The notes under the pieces are model-generated. The model saw only the letters and a program-made list of their open reading frames with translations. It searched no databases and had not been told where the DNA came from. 64,000 nt of DNA from Sphingobium sp. (GTDB lineage Bacteria > Pseudomonadota > Alphaproteobacteria > Sphingomonadales > Sphingomonadaceae): assembly GCA_009360885.1 (NCBI GenBank), contig SPEL01000001.1, forward strand, positions 186,001-250,000, read 5' to 3'. This document shows, in pieces, positions 26,820 through 35,862 of this stretch. Position numbers and translations under genes: made by a program. Position 1 is the first letter of the stretch, and the number at the start of each line of letters is the position of its first letter.

Positions 26820-27569
26820 ATGGCCGCAACACATTATAACGAAGAAGAATGGGGCATCCGCTGTGATCTCGCGGCCTTGTATCGGCTGGCGGATCGTTTC
26901 GGAATGTCTGATCTGATCTATACACATATTAGCGCGCGCCTGCCGGGGACGGAGTATTTTCTGATAAATCCCTTAGGCACGTTATTCGGACAGATGACGG
27001 CATCGGCGTTGGTGAAAGTGGGGCCTGATGGCCAGATCATCGACCCGCAGCAGCGAGAGACGGTCCGGGTCAATGCCGCAGGGTTTAATATTCATGCGGC
27101 GGTTCATCTGCACCGTGATGACATTGGCTGTGTCATTCACTCGCATAGCGTGGCAGGCATGGCGGTGTCGGCGCAGGCGGATGGGCTGCTTCCCCTAACC
27201 CAGCATGCAATGATGTTTCATGGCCGCATTGCTTTCCATGAATATGAAAGCTTTGCAACGCGGCAGGATGAGCGTGGCCGCATCACAGCGGATTTAGGTG
27301 CGCATGACATTATGATATTGCGCAATCATGGCATGTTGGTGGGCGGACGTTCCATCGGCGAGGCATTTCACAGTGCCTATCATCTGGAACGTGCCTTTCA
27401 GGCGCAGTTACATGCTATGGCAGGCGGCGCCGCGCTGCATATGCCGCAAATTTCTGTTGCTGCTGAAACGGCACAGCGGATGCAGGCCATACCGATAGAT
27501 CATTATGATTTCTTCTTTAATGCCTGTCTTGGCCTGCTGGCCAGTGATGCTGATGATTGGAGACGCTGA
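26820..27569 (+). CDS. Class II aldolase/adducin-family protein (possible decarboxylase)
   Basis: A 249-aa protein from ATG 26820, preceded by GGAAGG; the frame is open back to a TTG at 26766. It has the class II aldolase metal-site pattern HLHRDDIGCVIHSHS (about residues 99-113) and a later LRNHGMLVGG. Members are fuculose-phosphate-type aldolases, adducin-like proteins and some aromatic decarboxylases such as actinobacterial 3,4-dihydroxyphthalate decarboxylase. With no sugar-phosphate genes here and aromatic-type neighbours, cleavage or decarboxylation of an aromatic-pathway intermediate is more likely than a sugar role. It is followed 3 bp later by an AAHS transporter. Confidence 0.85.
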   Translation: MAATHYNEEEWGIRCDLAALYRLADRFGMSDLIYTHISARLPGTEYFLINPLGTLFGQMTASALVKVGPDGQIIDPQQRETVRVNAAGFNIHAAVHLHRDDIGCVIHSHSVAGMAVSAQADGLLPLTQHAMMFHGRIAFHEYESFATRQDERGRITADLGAHDIMILRNHGMLVGGRSIGEAFHSAYHLERAFQAQLHAMAGGAALHMPQISVAAETAQRMQAIPIDHYDFFFNACLGLLASDADDWRR

Positions 27570-27572
27570 ACC

Positions 27573-28958
27573 ATGACATCATCCAGTCAGACTATTGCCC
27601 CAGAGGCTCCGCCGCATCAGCTTGATATTCAGGCCGTTATTGACCGGCAGCGCAGCATCAGGCCCCATCTGCCATTGCTGGTCCTCATGACCTTCATCAT
27701 GCTGATTGATGGTTATGATATTTTCATGCTGGGCAAGATTGCGCCCGCCATGGCGAAGGATTTTGGCGAGCCGGTGACGGCCCTCACTATTGTATTTGTG
27801 GTGCAGCAAATTGGTCTGGCCGCAGGGTCTTTTCTGGTTGGGCCATTGTCAGACCGCTATGGCCGCAAGAAGGTTCTGCTGATCTGCGTGGTGATATTCG
27901 GCCTGCTGACTTTGGGGCCGATATGGGCATCTTCCCTTGTCGAAGTAGCGATATTGCGGGGGATAGCCGGGCTGTTTCTGGCAGGCGTCATTCCGAATGC
28001 GGCGGCGATGCTGACGGAATTTGCGCCGCCCCATCGGCGTGCTTCTTTCGTCTCCATCGCCTTTACCGGCTATACCGCTGGCGGGGCGAGCGGCGCGCTG
28101 GTCGCTATGTGGTTGCTGGATGATTATGGCTGGGAAATCGGTTTCTGGATTGGGGGCCTCGCACCGCTTATTATCGCGCCATTTTTTGCGCTGCTGACCA
28201 ATGAATCCCTGCAATTTCGGGCACGGCGTAACCCGTCTGACCCACAGATTGCCAAGGCGCTGAAACGTCTGGAACCTGATCTGAACCTTGAAGGGATAAG
28301 CCATTTCCGCATTGGCGGAGAAGATGCGCGCGGCGAAGGGAAAAAGTCGGAAGGAGGCGTGCTGGCTATTTTCCAAAATGGCCGCGCACCAACCACCACC
28401 CTGCTATGGGTTGCCTATTTCCTGGCCCTTGGTCTCATATCCTTGCTGGGCGCGTGGATGGCGACGCTTTTCCTCGAACTGGGCGGCATACCCCTCAGCG
28501 TCTGGGCGGGTTATTCTCTCTTATCCTTTGTGGGAGGAGTGGCGGGCACGTCCAGTGTCGGATTTTTGATGGATCGTTTCGGGCGGGCGCCTATATTGAT
28601 AGGCCTGTTCCTGACGGATGCTGTGGCGCTGGCCATGCTGGGCATGGTGCCCTTTGGCAGCGGTGCTTTCATCGTCATGATAGTGCTATGGGGCTATTGT
28701 CAGGCAGGGGGGCAGGCCGGGCTGAATGCCATTTGTGCGCAGGTCTATCCCACGCAAATTCGGGCATCTGGCGTGGGCTGGGCCTTTGGTATGGGGCGCG
28801 TCGGCGGCATAGCCATGCCAGCCGTGGGCGGGCTGATGCTGGCGGGCGAAATCAGCATGACGCAGGTGTTTCTCATTCTGGCGGTTTTCCCGGTTCTGGT
28901 GGCCATCGCGCTGGTGGGCATTGGCTGGCTTGATGCAAGGGGGCGTCTGGGCAAATGA
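27573..28958 (+). CDS. MFS transporter, AAHS type
   Basis: A 461-aa, about twelve-helix carrier. LIDGYDIFMLGKIAPAMA in helix 1 and GPLSDRYGRKKVLLI in loop 2-3 identify the aromatic acid:H+ symporter group. It begins 3 bp after the aldolase-family stop, and its stop overlaps the next gene's start by 4 bp (ATGA), so the three genes are translationally coupled. It is the third AAHS carrier of the window and clearly diverged from those at 4883 and 23100, implying distinct substrates. Confidence 0.88.
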   Translation: MTSSSQTIAPEAPPHQLDIQAVIDRQRSIRPHLPLLVLMTFIMLIDGYDIFMLGKIAPAMAKDFGEPVTALTIVFVVQQIGLAAGSFLVGPLSDRYGRKKVLLICVVIFGLLTLGPIWASSLVEVAILRGIAGLFLAGVIPNAAAMLTEFAPPHRRASFVSIAFTGYTAGGASGALVAMWLLDDYGWEIGFWIGGLAPLIIAPFFALLTNESLQFRARRNPSDPQIAKALKRLEPDLNLEGISHFRIGGEDARGEGKKSEGGVLAIFQNGRAPTTTLLWVAYFLALGLISLLGAWMATLFLELGGIPLSVWAGYSLLSFVGGVAGTSSVGFLMDRFGRAPILIGLFLTDAVALAMLGMVPFGSGAFIVMIVLWGYCQAGGQAGLNAICAQVYPTQIRASGVGWAFGMGRVGGIAMPAVGGLMLAGEISMTQVFLILAVFPVLVAIALVGIGWLDARGRLGK

Positions 28959-29857
28959 AAAAACTGCACATCATTGGGGCTATGGCCGCTGAAATAGAAA
29001 CGCATCTGGATGTACTGTCTGATGGAATTGAGGTCATCACGGCGGAGAGCCTCGATGCGCTGGGGCCTGAATGCGCGGAGGTTGAGGCGCTGGCCGCCTT
29101 TCCTGCGGCGCTTAGTCAGTCATGGATTGATCGCATGCCGCGTCTGCGCTGGTTTCAGGCGCTGACCAGCGGGACAGAGACGCTGGATGCGCTGGATCTC
29201 CGCGACATCAAGCTAACGTCGATGGCGGGTATTCATGGCCCGCAAATGGCCGAACTGGCCTTTTTCTTCATGCTGGCCTTCGCGCGGGATGTGCGCGGGG
29301 TGCTGGACCGGCAGCACAGCCGGATATGGCGACCGCATATGCAAAGGCCGCTCGCGGGCGCGCAGGTGGTGCTAGTTGGCACTGGGCATATCGCCCACGC
29401 TATTGCGGAGCGTTGCCGCGCCTTTGGCATGCGCGTGACGGCGATTAGCCGCACTGCGCGACCGGACCCGGCCTTTGACCATATTGCGCCGCGCAGTGAC
29501 CTGATGAGTGAAGCCCGTAACGCCGATTATTTCATCGTCATCACGGCGTTGGATGATAGCTCCGTTGGTCTGATTTCGCAGGATGTGATTGCGGCGCTGC
29601 CACCCCATGCGGTGCTGATTAATCTCGCGCGTGGGCCGGTGGTGAATGAGGGCGCATTGCTTAGCGCGCTGCGAAGCGGTGCCATTGCCGGGGCGGGGCT
29701 GGATGTATTCATGCAGGAGCCGTTGCCTGCGGACAGCCCTTTTTGGGCCATGCCGAATGTCATCCTTACACCGCATATAGGGGGATGGAGCCTTAGCCTT
29801 GCCGAACAGATGGCACAGGTCATTCAACGCAATGCGTCGCAGTGGTTTGGAGAATAA
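28955..29857 (+). CDS. D-2-hydroxyacid dehydrogenase family protein
   Basis: A 300-aa NAD(P)-dependent 2-hydroxyacid dehydrogenase. VLVGTGHIAHAIAERC is the Rossmann GxGxxx-type motif, INLARGPVVNEG carries the catalytic-region Arg, and LTPHIGGWS carries the catalytic His; the acid (E) lies in DVFMQEPLP. It reduces a 2-oxoacid or oxidises a 2-hydroxyacid, as in glyoxylate/hydroxypyruvate reductases. It overlaps the transporter stop by 4 bp. In a catabolic operon it may act on a 2-oxoacid released by ring or side-chain cleavage. Confidence 0.88.
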   Translation: MKKLHIIGAMAAEIETHLDVLSDGIEVITAESLDALGPECAEVEALAAFPAALSQSWIDRMPRLRWFQALTSGTETLDALDLRDIKLTSMAGIHGPQMAELAFFFMLAFARDVRGVLDRQHSRIWRPHMQRPLAGAQVVLVGTGHIAHAIAERCRAFGMRVTAISRTARPDPAFDHIAPRSDLMSEARNADYFIVITALDDSSVGLISQDVIAALPPHAVLINLARGPVVNEGALLSALRSGAIAGAGLDVFMQEPLPADSPFWAMPNVILTPHIGGWSLSLAEQMAQVIQRNASQWFGE

Positions 29858-29890
29858 GTAAATAAAAACAAATATATAAAGGAGGGTAAA

Positions 29891-32281
29891 ATGGAGAGAG
29901 TGACTGTCAGCACAATAAAAAAAGGATGTAGCCTGATTGCGTTGTCCATTGCGGTGGCACTGCCCGCAACGGGTCATGCAGAGGATGAGGAGCAGAGAAA
30001 CGGCGTCGAAGATATTGTTGTTACGGCCCAGTTCCGTGAACAAAATCTGCAACAGACCCCCCTTGCCATTACGGCGGTTTCCAGCGCGATGCTGGAGGCC
30101 CGCAGCCAGACGAACATCAGCGAAGTTGCCAATCAGGCACCGTCTGTTACGCTCAAGCCGCAGGCGGCGGCTTATGGCCCTGCGCTGGGTGCGTCCATCC
30201 GCGGCATTGGCCAGTTTGACTTTAACCCCGCGCTGGAACCGGGCGTGGGTGTGTATGTCGATGATGTCTATTATGCGACACTCACTGGTTCCATCTTTGA
30301 CCTGCTTGACCTTGACCGGGTTGAGGTGCTGCGCGGGCCGCAGGGGACGCTCGCGGGGCGGAATTCCATTGGCGGGGCGATCAAGCTCTATTCGAAAAAG
30401 GCAGAGGGCGATGATGGTGGTTATATCGCCGCCGCCTATGGCAGCCGCAACCGCGTTGATATTCGCGGGTCCGCTGATTTTACCCTGACGGATGGTTTAT
30501 ATGGCCGCCTGTCCGGCGTTTCGAAAACGCAAAAGGGCTATATCAAACGGATGGATTTTGGCTGCGTTCACCCAATGGGCAGTGCACTTAACCCTGCGGT
30601 AGGGGGCATTCCGGCCCGCACCAACAGCAAGGATTGCGTCGTCGCCCGTGATGGAGAGGTGAATTATCAGGCCATACGCGGGATGCTGCGTTGGGTCGCT
30701 AATGAGAACATAGATGTCACGCTGATCGGTGATTATACCATTGATGATCGCAATGTTGCGGGATCGGTGCTGACCTATGCCAATTATACCGGCGCGGGCG
30801 ATATTAATCCTTATGCTGCGCCCATTCCTTATGACAGCCGCTTCATTTGCGGGCGTTATTGCAACTATGCGACCTATGACATGCAGGAAGATAAATCGCC
30901 AACCCCCGGCGCGGGTGTGCGGTCTGCTGCGTCTAATAATGGTCGTACCCGGTTTGAAGGCTATGGTTTTTCCGGGCAGGTCAATTGGAAACTAAATGAC
31001 CAGATGGCCCTGACATCCATCACGGCTTATCGCAATTATACGTCGGTTTTCAGTAATGATGATGACTGGTCACCAATGAACCACAGCCTTGGCGGCCCTA
31101 ATAACCTGACCTTCTGGTCGTTCAGTCAGGAACTGCGCCTCAATGGCTCCATCGGCAGCAATAATGAACTGGAATATACGGTCGGCGGTTTCTACATGGA
31201 TCAGAAATCGGTTTACGCCACCCTTCAGAACCTGCGCTATGCATCGCTTGCCGGGTCGCATTTCTATGGCGATGATCCGGTTAACGCCGATACAAAGGCA
31301 CTGTTCCTGCATGGTACATGGCACACCACCGATAAGCTGAGCTTTACGGGCGGCATCCGTTATACCTCAGAGCATAAGGATTATACCTTCACCCGTAAAA
31401 ATCCCGATGGAACGCCCAATAGCTCAGTCGATGGCCAGATCGGCAATTATGATAAGAAGCGCGTCGATTATCGCGCCAATGTGCAATATAGCTGGTCGCC
31501 GGAATTGATGACCTATGCCCAGTTTTCTACCGGGTTTAAGGGCGGCGGTATCAACCCTCGGCCTTTCTTCCCGCCGCAGGTACAGGCATTCGGGCCGGAA
31601 ACCATTCAGGCTTATGAACTGGGCCTGAAGAGCGATCTGTTTGATCGTAAGGTGCGTGTCAACATCGCGGCTTTCTATTCCGATTATAAGGACATGCAGC
31701 TTTCCTTATCGAACTGCCCATTCCCCGGTTCCGGTTTCCCGGCTGCACCTTGCGCGATGATTTCCAACGCAGGGGATGCCAGCATCAAGGGGTTTGAAAT
31801 TGAAACATCGTTGCGCCCTGTACAGGGGCTGATGATTGACGGAGCGCTGAGCTACCTCAAATTCAAATATAAGGATATTAATCCGGCGGCGGGTGGCCCG
31901 ACCCGTCCGGGCGGCCCGCAATATGGCAACGTCCCGCCCTATGTGCCGTCCTGGAAATGGAGCATCGGCGCGCAATATGAGATTGATCTGGGCAAGGCAG
32001 GCTCGCTGACCCCGCGTATGGATGCCTCTTATCAGGGCAGGATGTACACTAATGGCGCCAATCGGCCAACCAACCGTATTGATGCTTATACCATGGCCAA
32101 TGCGCGCCTCACATGGGCCAATGATCCCAAAGATCTGGAAGTGTCGTTGGAGGTCACCAACCTGTTCGACAAATATTATTATCTCACTTTGTTTGATCTG
32201 ACGGTCGCCAATGGCGGGGTGGCGAGCGCCGCGCCGGGTCGCCCGCGCGAATGGGCGGTCAGCCTCAAGAAGAAGTTCTGA
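29891..32281 (+). CDS. TonB-dependent outer-membrane receptor
   Basis: A 796-aa receptor. The signal peptide ends near ATGHAED; the plug starts with DIVVTAQFREQ and contains RVEVLRGPQGTLAGRNSIGGAI; the barrel ends EWAVSLKKKF, a typical BAM signal with terminal Phe. GGAGGG lies six bases before the ATG. It is 33 bp after the hydroxyacid dehydrogenase gene and 84 bp before the first amidohydrolase, so it belongs to the same run and probably imports that pathway's substrate. Confidence 0.92.
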   Translation: MERVTVSTIKKGCSLIALSIAVALPATGHAEDEEQRNGVEDIVVTAQFREQNLQQTPLAITAVSSAMLEARSQTNISEVANQAPSVTLKPQAAAYGPALGASIRGIGQFDFNPALEPGVGVYVDDVYYATLTGSIFDLLDLDRVEVLRGPQGTLAGRNSIGGAIKLYSKKAEGDDGGYIAAAYGSRNRVDIRGSADFTLTDGLYGRLSGVSKTQKGYIKRMDFGCVHPMGSALNPAVGGIPARTNSKDCVVARDGEVNYQAIRGMLRWVANENIDVTLIGDYTIDDRNVAGSVLTYANYTGAGDINPYAAPIPYDSRFICGRYCNYATYDMQEDKSPTPGAGVRSAASNNGRTRFEGYGFSGQVNWKLNDQMALTSITAYRNYTSVFSNDDDWSPMNHSLGGPNNLTFWSFSQELRLNGSIGSNNELEYTVGGFYMDQKSVYATLQNLRYASLAGSHFYGDDPVNADTKALFLHGTWHTTDKLSFTGGIRYTSEHKDYTFTRKNPDGTPNSSVDGQIGNYDKKRVDYRANVQYSWSPELMTYAQFSTGFKGGGINPRPFFPPQVQAFGPETIQAYELGLKSDLFDRKVRVNIAAFYSDYKDMQLSLSNCPFPGSGFPAAPCAMISNAGDASIKGFEIETSLRPVQGLMIDGALSYLKFKYKDINPAAGGPTRPGGPQYGNVPPYVPSWKWSIGAQYEIDLGKAGSLTPRMDASYQGRMYTNGANRPTNRIDAYTMANARLTWANDPKDLEVSLEVTNLFDKYYYLTLFDLTVANGGVASAAPGRPREWAVSLKKKF

Positions 32282-32291
32282 CGCCTTGGTG

Positions 32292-32323
32292 CATGGCTGG
32301 CCGCTTACCCCCGGTCAGCCATG
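32292..32323 (+). terminator. Hairpin after third TonB receptor
   Basis: CATGGCTGGCC (32292-32302) pairs with GGTCAGCCATG (32313-32323), 11 bp with one G-T pair and a 10-nt loop. No T-run. It may set lower expression of the downstream amidohydrolases or stabilise the receptor mRNA. Confidence 0.45.
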
Positions 32324-32365
32324 ACATGACCGCTTATCGGAAAGCCGGGTTCGGGAAGGAATGTT

Positions 32366-33397
32366 ATGAGTGAGAAGCACGACAATCTCCGTATCATAGC
32401 GACAGAGGAAGCCTTTGCCACGCCCGCGCAAATGGCCGCCATTCAGCAATTAGTGAGCGCCCATACGGGCTATGATGCTGACCTCAACCTGTGGCGACGT
32501 ATGGCGGGCGGCGGCATATTAACCGACCGGCTGCTTGATCTGGAGGGAGAGCGTATTGCCATCATGGATGCGGCGGGCATTGATATGCACCTCCTGTCCC
32601 TCACCTCTACCGGTGTGCAGATGTTTGCGGCGGATAAGGCGATTGCCATAGCGCAGGATGCTAATGACCTGATGCTGGGCGCGATAGAGCGCAACCTCAC
32701 TCGCTTTACTGGCCTTGCGACCGTGCCGCCACAGGCCCCGGCAGAGGCGGTGAAAGAAATTGAGCGGGTGGTGATAGGGCGCGGCCTCAACGGTGTGGTC
32801 ATAAACAGCCACACCGATGATGAGTTTCTCTCGGAAGAGAAATATTGGCCGATCCTTGAGGCTATAGAGGCATCGGGCAAACCGCTTTACCTTCATCCGC
32901 GCGCACCCAATCGGCATATGATTGCCGCCTATCGCCCGGATGAACTGGAATATGCGATATGGGGCTATGCTGCCGAAACCGGCCTTCATGGCCTGCGCCT
33001 GATTACCAGCGGTGTGTTTGAACGCTTTCCTAAGCTGAAGGTCGTGCTGGGCCATATGGGGGAATCTATCCCCTACTGGCTGTATCGCATTGATTATATG
33101 CACCGCATGACCGGCGAGTGGGAGGAATCGCACCGTAAGAAGCTCAGCCTGACGCCGGGGGAAACCTTTCGCCGTAACTTTGCCATTACGACCAGCGGCA
33201 TGAACTGGGACCCGCCTCTCAAATTCAACATAGAGGTACTGGGTGCGGACAATGTGATGTTCGCGGTCGATTATCCCTATCAGGAAACACATGAGGCAGC
33301 TGATTGGATCAGGGCAGCGGATATTCCCGATGATGTGCGCCGCAAAGTGGCCGCCACCAATGCCGAGCGCCTTTTCAAAATCGCAACACCGGTCTGA
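32366..33397 (+). CDS. Amidohydrolase-2 family, LigW/gamma-resorcylate decarboxylase-like
   Basis: A 343-aa protein starting LRIIATEEAF, the hallmark of the ACMSD/LigW decarboxylase branch. The expected metal ligands are visible: Glu at 14/15 in ATEEAF, H177 in LHPRAP, H230 in LGHMGE and D302 in VDYPYQ. This branch removes CO2 non-oxidatively from hydroxybenzoates (5-carboxyvanillate, gamma-resorcylate, o-pyrocatechuate); some members are hydrolases. Length matches. It begins 84 bp after a TonB receptor and is followed 10 bp later by a paralogue, supporting a carboxylated aromatic substrate. Confidence 0.87.
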   Translation: MSEKHDNLRIIATEEAFATPAQMAAIQQLVSAHTGYDADLNLWRRMAGGGILTDRLLDLEGERIAIMDAAGIDMHLLSLTSTGVQMFAADKAIAIAQDANDLMLGAIERNLTRFTGLATVPPQAPAEAVKEIERVVIGRGLNGVVINSHTDDEFLSEEKYWPILEAIEASGKPLYLHPRAPNRHMIAAYRPDELEYAIWGYAAETGLHGLRLITSGVFERFPKLKVVLGHMGESIPYWLYRIDYMHRMTGEWEESHRKKLSLTPGETFRRNFAITTSGMNWDPPLKFNIEVLGADNVMFAVDYPYQETHEAADWIRAADIPDDVRRKVAATNAERLFKIATPV

Positions 33398-33407
33398 GAG
33401 GAATGAT

Positions 33408-34532
33408 ATGACTGCCAAAAAAATATCGGTTGTCGGTGGGATGGAGAATGATGGGGAAGGGGGCGAGATTTCGCCTTTCGCCAATGCTGTGCGGGAAATT
33501 GACCGCAATGCCCCCTATAAACGCATTGCCACCGAGGAAGCGTGGAGCATCCCCGAAATTCCGCAGGCGCAGCTTGATTATCTGCACTCCTCCTGCCCGC
33601 CCGATGATGCTTCGCTGCGCATGGCGGCGATGTTTGCGGGCATGCCGCAGATACAGGAAGATCTGTGCGATATCGGGGACCGCCGCATAGCGCGCATGGA
33701 TGCGCTGGGCATTGATCGGCAGTTGTTGCTGCTCACCGCGCCGGGGGTGCAGGTGCTGGAACGATCCGTCGGTGTTGGGCTGGCACAGCTCGCCAATGAC
33801 CGGCTGGCGGAGGCCTGCACCAAATATCCTGATCGTTTTTCGGGCCTTCTCGCCTTCGCGCCGCAGGATGTCGCGGCATCGGTGAAGGAAATCGACCGGG
33901 GCATGAATAAGCTCGGTCTTGCGGGTGCAGTGGTCAATTCCCATACCAAGGGGCGCTATTTGGATGAGCCGCAATTTTGGCCGATATTAGAGGCGCTGGA
34001 GGCCAATGACGCGGCCCTTTATATCCACCCGACCTCTCCGCCGACATCATGGGTGAAGCCTTATGATGAACGGGCTTTTACCGGTGCGCTGGCGGGCTTT
34101 ACCCATGAGGTGTGGATGCACACCATGGGCCTTATTTTCTCCGGCGCTTTTGATCGTTTCCCGAAATTGCGGCTGGTGATCGGCCATATGGGGGAAGCAC
34201 TGCCGCTCCTCCTCTACCGGTTTGACTGGATGCAGAGCAATGCCGATGGGCGGGCTGGCCTGCGCGGGGGACAGCCTGCAGTGAAGCTGAAGCACAAGGT
34301 TTCCCATTATTTCCATAATAATATATGGATCACCACCAGCGGCGTGGCGTGGGAACCGGCGATCAAATTTTGCCAGCAGGTAATGGGGCCGGAACGCGTG
34401 CTATATGCGATGGATTACCCCTATCAGGTGTCTGCCGAAGAAGTGGCGTCTTATGACGCGCTGGATATCCCGCCGGAGCATAAGAAAATGCTGATGCAGA
34501 CAAATGCGGAAACGGTTTTCCGTATCCGATAA
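33408..34532 (+). CDS. Second LigW-like amidohydrolase (paralogue)
   Basis: A 374-aa relative of the preceding gene with about 35 extra N-terminal residues before RIATEEAW. Metal ligands E43/E44, H207 (IHPTSP), H260 (IGHMGE) and D336 (MDYPYQ) are kept. The long open frame reaches back into the upstream gene, but ATG 33408 with GAGAGGAA before it is the sensible start. The HPTSP variant and an insert after it distinguish its active-site surroundings from the first copy, so the pair probably handles different carboxylated aromatics or successive steps. Confidence 0.87.
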   Translation: MTAKKISVVGGMENDGEGGEISPFANAVREIDRNAPYKRIATEEAWSIPEIPQAQLDYLHSSCPPDDASLRMAAMFAGMPQIQEDLCDIGDRRIARMDALGIDRQLLLLTAPGVQVLERSVGVGLAQLANDRLAEACTKYPDRFSGLLAFAPQDVAASVKEIDRGMNKLGLAGAVVNSHTKGRYLDEPQFWPILEALEANDAALYIHPTSPPTSWVKPYDERAFTGALAGFTHEVWMHTMGLIFSGAFDRFPKLRLVIGHMGEALPLLLYRFDWMQSNADGRAGLRGGQPAVKLKHKVSHYFHNNIWITTSGVAWEPAIKFCQQVMGPERVLYAMDYPYQVSAEEVASYDALDIPPEHKKMLMQTNAETVFRIR

Positions 34533-34584
34533 ACTGCATTCTGCCCCCTATAGGACGAGGCATCGTGTCCCTGAACACGGTAAA

Positions 34585-34660
34585 CTAGTGACCCGGATCT
34601 GAAGTTCGTCACAATATTGGGGAGGTAATGAACGAACTTCAGATTCATCAGGGTCACTAG
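34585..34660. repeat. MITE-like or IS-end inverted repeat, 76 bp
   Basis: The left arm reads CTAGTGACCC, GG, ATCTGAAGTTCG. The right arm, read on the other strand, gives CTAGTGACCC, TGATGA, ATCTGAAGTTCG. The two matching blocks (10 and at least 12 bp) are interrupted by different short spacers. CTAG at both outer ends could be a 4-bp target duplication or part of the arms. No transposase is inside. It looks like fused ends of an insertion sequence or a miniature element. Confidence 0.6.
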
Positions 34661-34750
34661 CAACATTATGATTCTAATGTCGTTTCCGGATTGGAAATAC
34701 GCTCTGTCCTTAGCAGATATAATGAGGCGTATTTCACATCCACCACATTA

Positions 34751-34778
34751 GGGCCATCCTTCGGGATGGCCCATTTTT
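34751..34778 (+). terminator. Strong Rho-independent terminator with TTCG loop
   Basis: GGGCCATCC (34751-34759), TTCG loop, GGATGGCCC (34764-34772), then ATTTTT. A textbook intrinsic terminator. It lies 218 bp after the second amidohydrolase and probably ends that operon; the repeat at 34585 now sits between gene and terminator. Confidence 0.85.
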
Positions 34779-34821
34779 GTCGGGGGAGGCTGGCCATTCC
34801 AATCTCCATAGTCATGGGGCA

Positions 34822-34847
34822 GGAGAGGGACATAGGCTTCCCTCTCC
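34822..34847 (-). terminator. Hairpin after methyltransferase-like gene
   Basis: GGAGAGGGA (34822-34830) and TCCCTCTCC (34839-34847) are perfectly complementary with an 8-nt loop, 9 bases beyond the minus-strand stop. No T-run follows on the minus strand, so efficiency is uncertain. Confidence 0.5.
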
Positions 34848-34856
34848 GCCATATCA

Positions 34857-35654
34857 TCATGGCTTACGGAAACGGAGGGTCAGGCGGTCGCTCTCCCCAA
34901 TGGCGAGATATTTTTCGCGGTCCACATCACCATTTTTGAGGGTCGGCGGCAGGGTCCATACGCCATCAGGCCAGTTGGCGCTGTCCTTTGGGTTGGCGTT
35001 GATTTCGCTCTCTCCATCCAGAACAAAACCGGCGGCGGTCGCAAGACGCACGATAGTGGAGCGCTTCACATAGCCGCTTTTCTGCTCCTGCTCTGTGCTT
35101 GCTGTTTCAGGCAGGCGGTGGTCTACCACGCCCATAAATCCACCGGGTTTCAGGGCCTTGAACGCTGCCTGAAAGAAGCTCGCGGCGACTGCATCGCCCT
35201 CGTTATTACGGGCACCGGCCATCAGTAGATTGTGGACATTCCGAAATGTCAGCACCCGGTCCACGCTGGCGGCGGGCGCCATAGTCGCTGTGGCGACGAC
35301 AAAGGGCTGAACACTGGTTTTCCGGCCTTTAGCCAGTTCAGAGACCAGCTTTCCCGTGCTTTCTATTGCAGCAGGGCTATCATTTGTGACTGCGATATAA
35401 TGGCCCTTATCCCCGACCAGAGGGAGCAGAATGCGCGTGTACCAACCGCCTCCGGGGAAGAATTCTGCGACGGTCTGGCCCGGTGCAATCTTAAAGAAGG
35501 TCAGTGTTTCAACCGGATGACGATATTGGTCGCGGGCGCGCTCTGCCGCCGGACGATCAGGGGTGGCGACGGCTGCGGTGACGGCCTTATCCTGTGCGGT
35601 GGCGGCAATAGGCGATACGGCGCAGAGGATGGCGGCGATACAGAGGTGGCGCAT
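34857..35654 (-). CDS. Exported SAM-methyltransferase-like protein (COG4798 type)
   Basis: A 265-aa protein with a signal peptide (MRHLCIAAILCAVSPIAATAQ) and a class I methyltransferase-like core: VAEFFPGGGWYTRILLPLVG is the SAM-binding loop, and VDHRLPE and FRNVHNLL are conserved in this group. Members are annotated as predicted methyltransferases, yet export is odd because SAM is cytoplasmic; a lost enzymatic role or a different ligand is possible. It stands alone on the minus strand, convergent with the amidohydrolase operon. Confidence 0.8.
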   Translation of the reverse strand: MRHLCIAAILCAVSPIAATAQDKAVTAAVATPDRPAAERARDQYRHPVETLTFFKIAPGQTVAEFFPGGGWYTRILLPLVGDKGHYIAVTNDSPAAIESTGKLVSELAKGRKTSVQPFVVATATMAPAASVDRVLTFRNVHNLLMAGARNNEGDAVAASFFQAAFKALKPGGFMGVVDHRLPETASTEQEQKSGYVKRSTIVRLATAAGFVLDGESEINANPKDSANWPDGVWTLPPTLKNGDVDREKYLAIGESDRLTLRFRKP

Positions 35655-35862
35655 GGATTTCTCTCCCTTTGCTTGCTTGTGGCGATGCCCGGCATAACCA
35701 GAAACAATATGATGTGCAGAATATCAGCAGAACCGCAAATTTCAAGTCTAAACAGGCTATATTTTCGGGATGGGTTGTGGCCATATAGGTCTGGGGTTTT
35801 ATGTATTTTCAGTAATATGCACGATAAAGAAACGTGAATTTTTGGTATAGATTGGAAATGGA

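Larger units (their letters stand above)
34533..34856. other. Intergenic region with MITE-like repeat and terminators
   Basis: No gene was seen. The region holds the inverted repeat at 34585-34660, a second inverted pair GAAATACGC (34694-34702) / GCGTATTTC (34727-34735), the 16-bp sequence shared with 40571-40586, the strong plus-strand terminator at 34751 and the hairpin at 34822. Confidence 0.6.
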
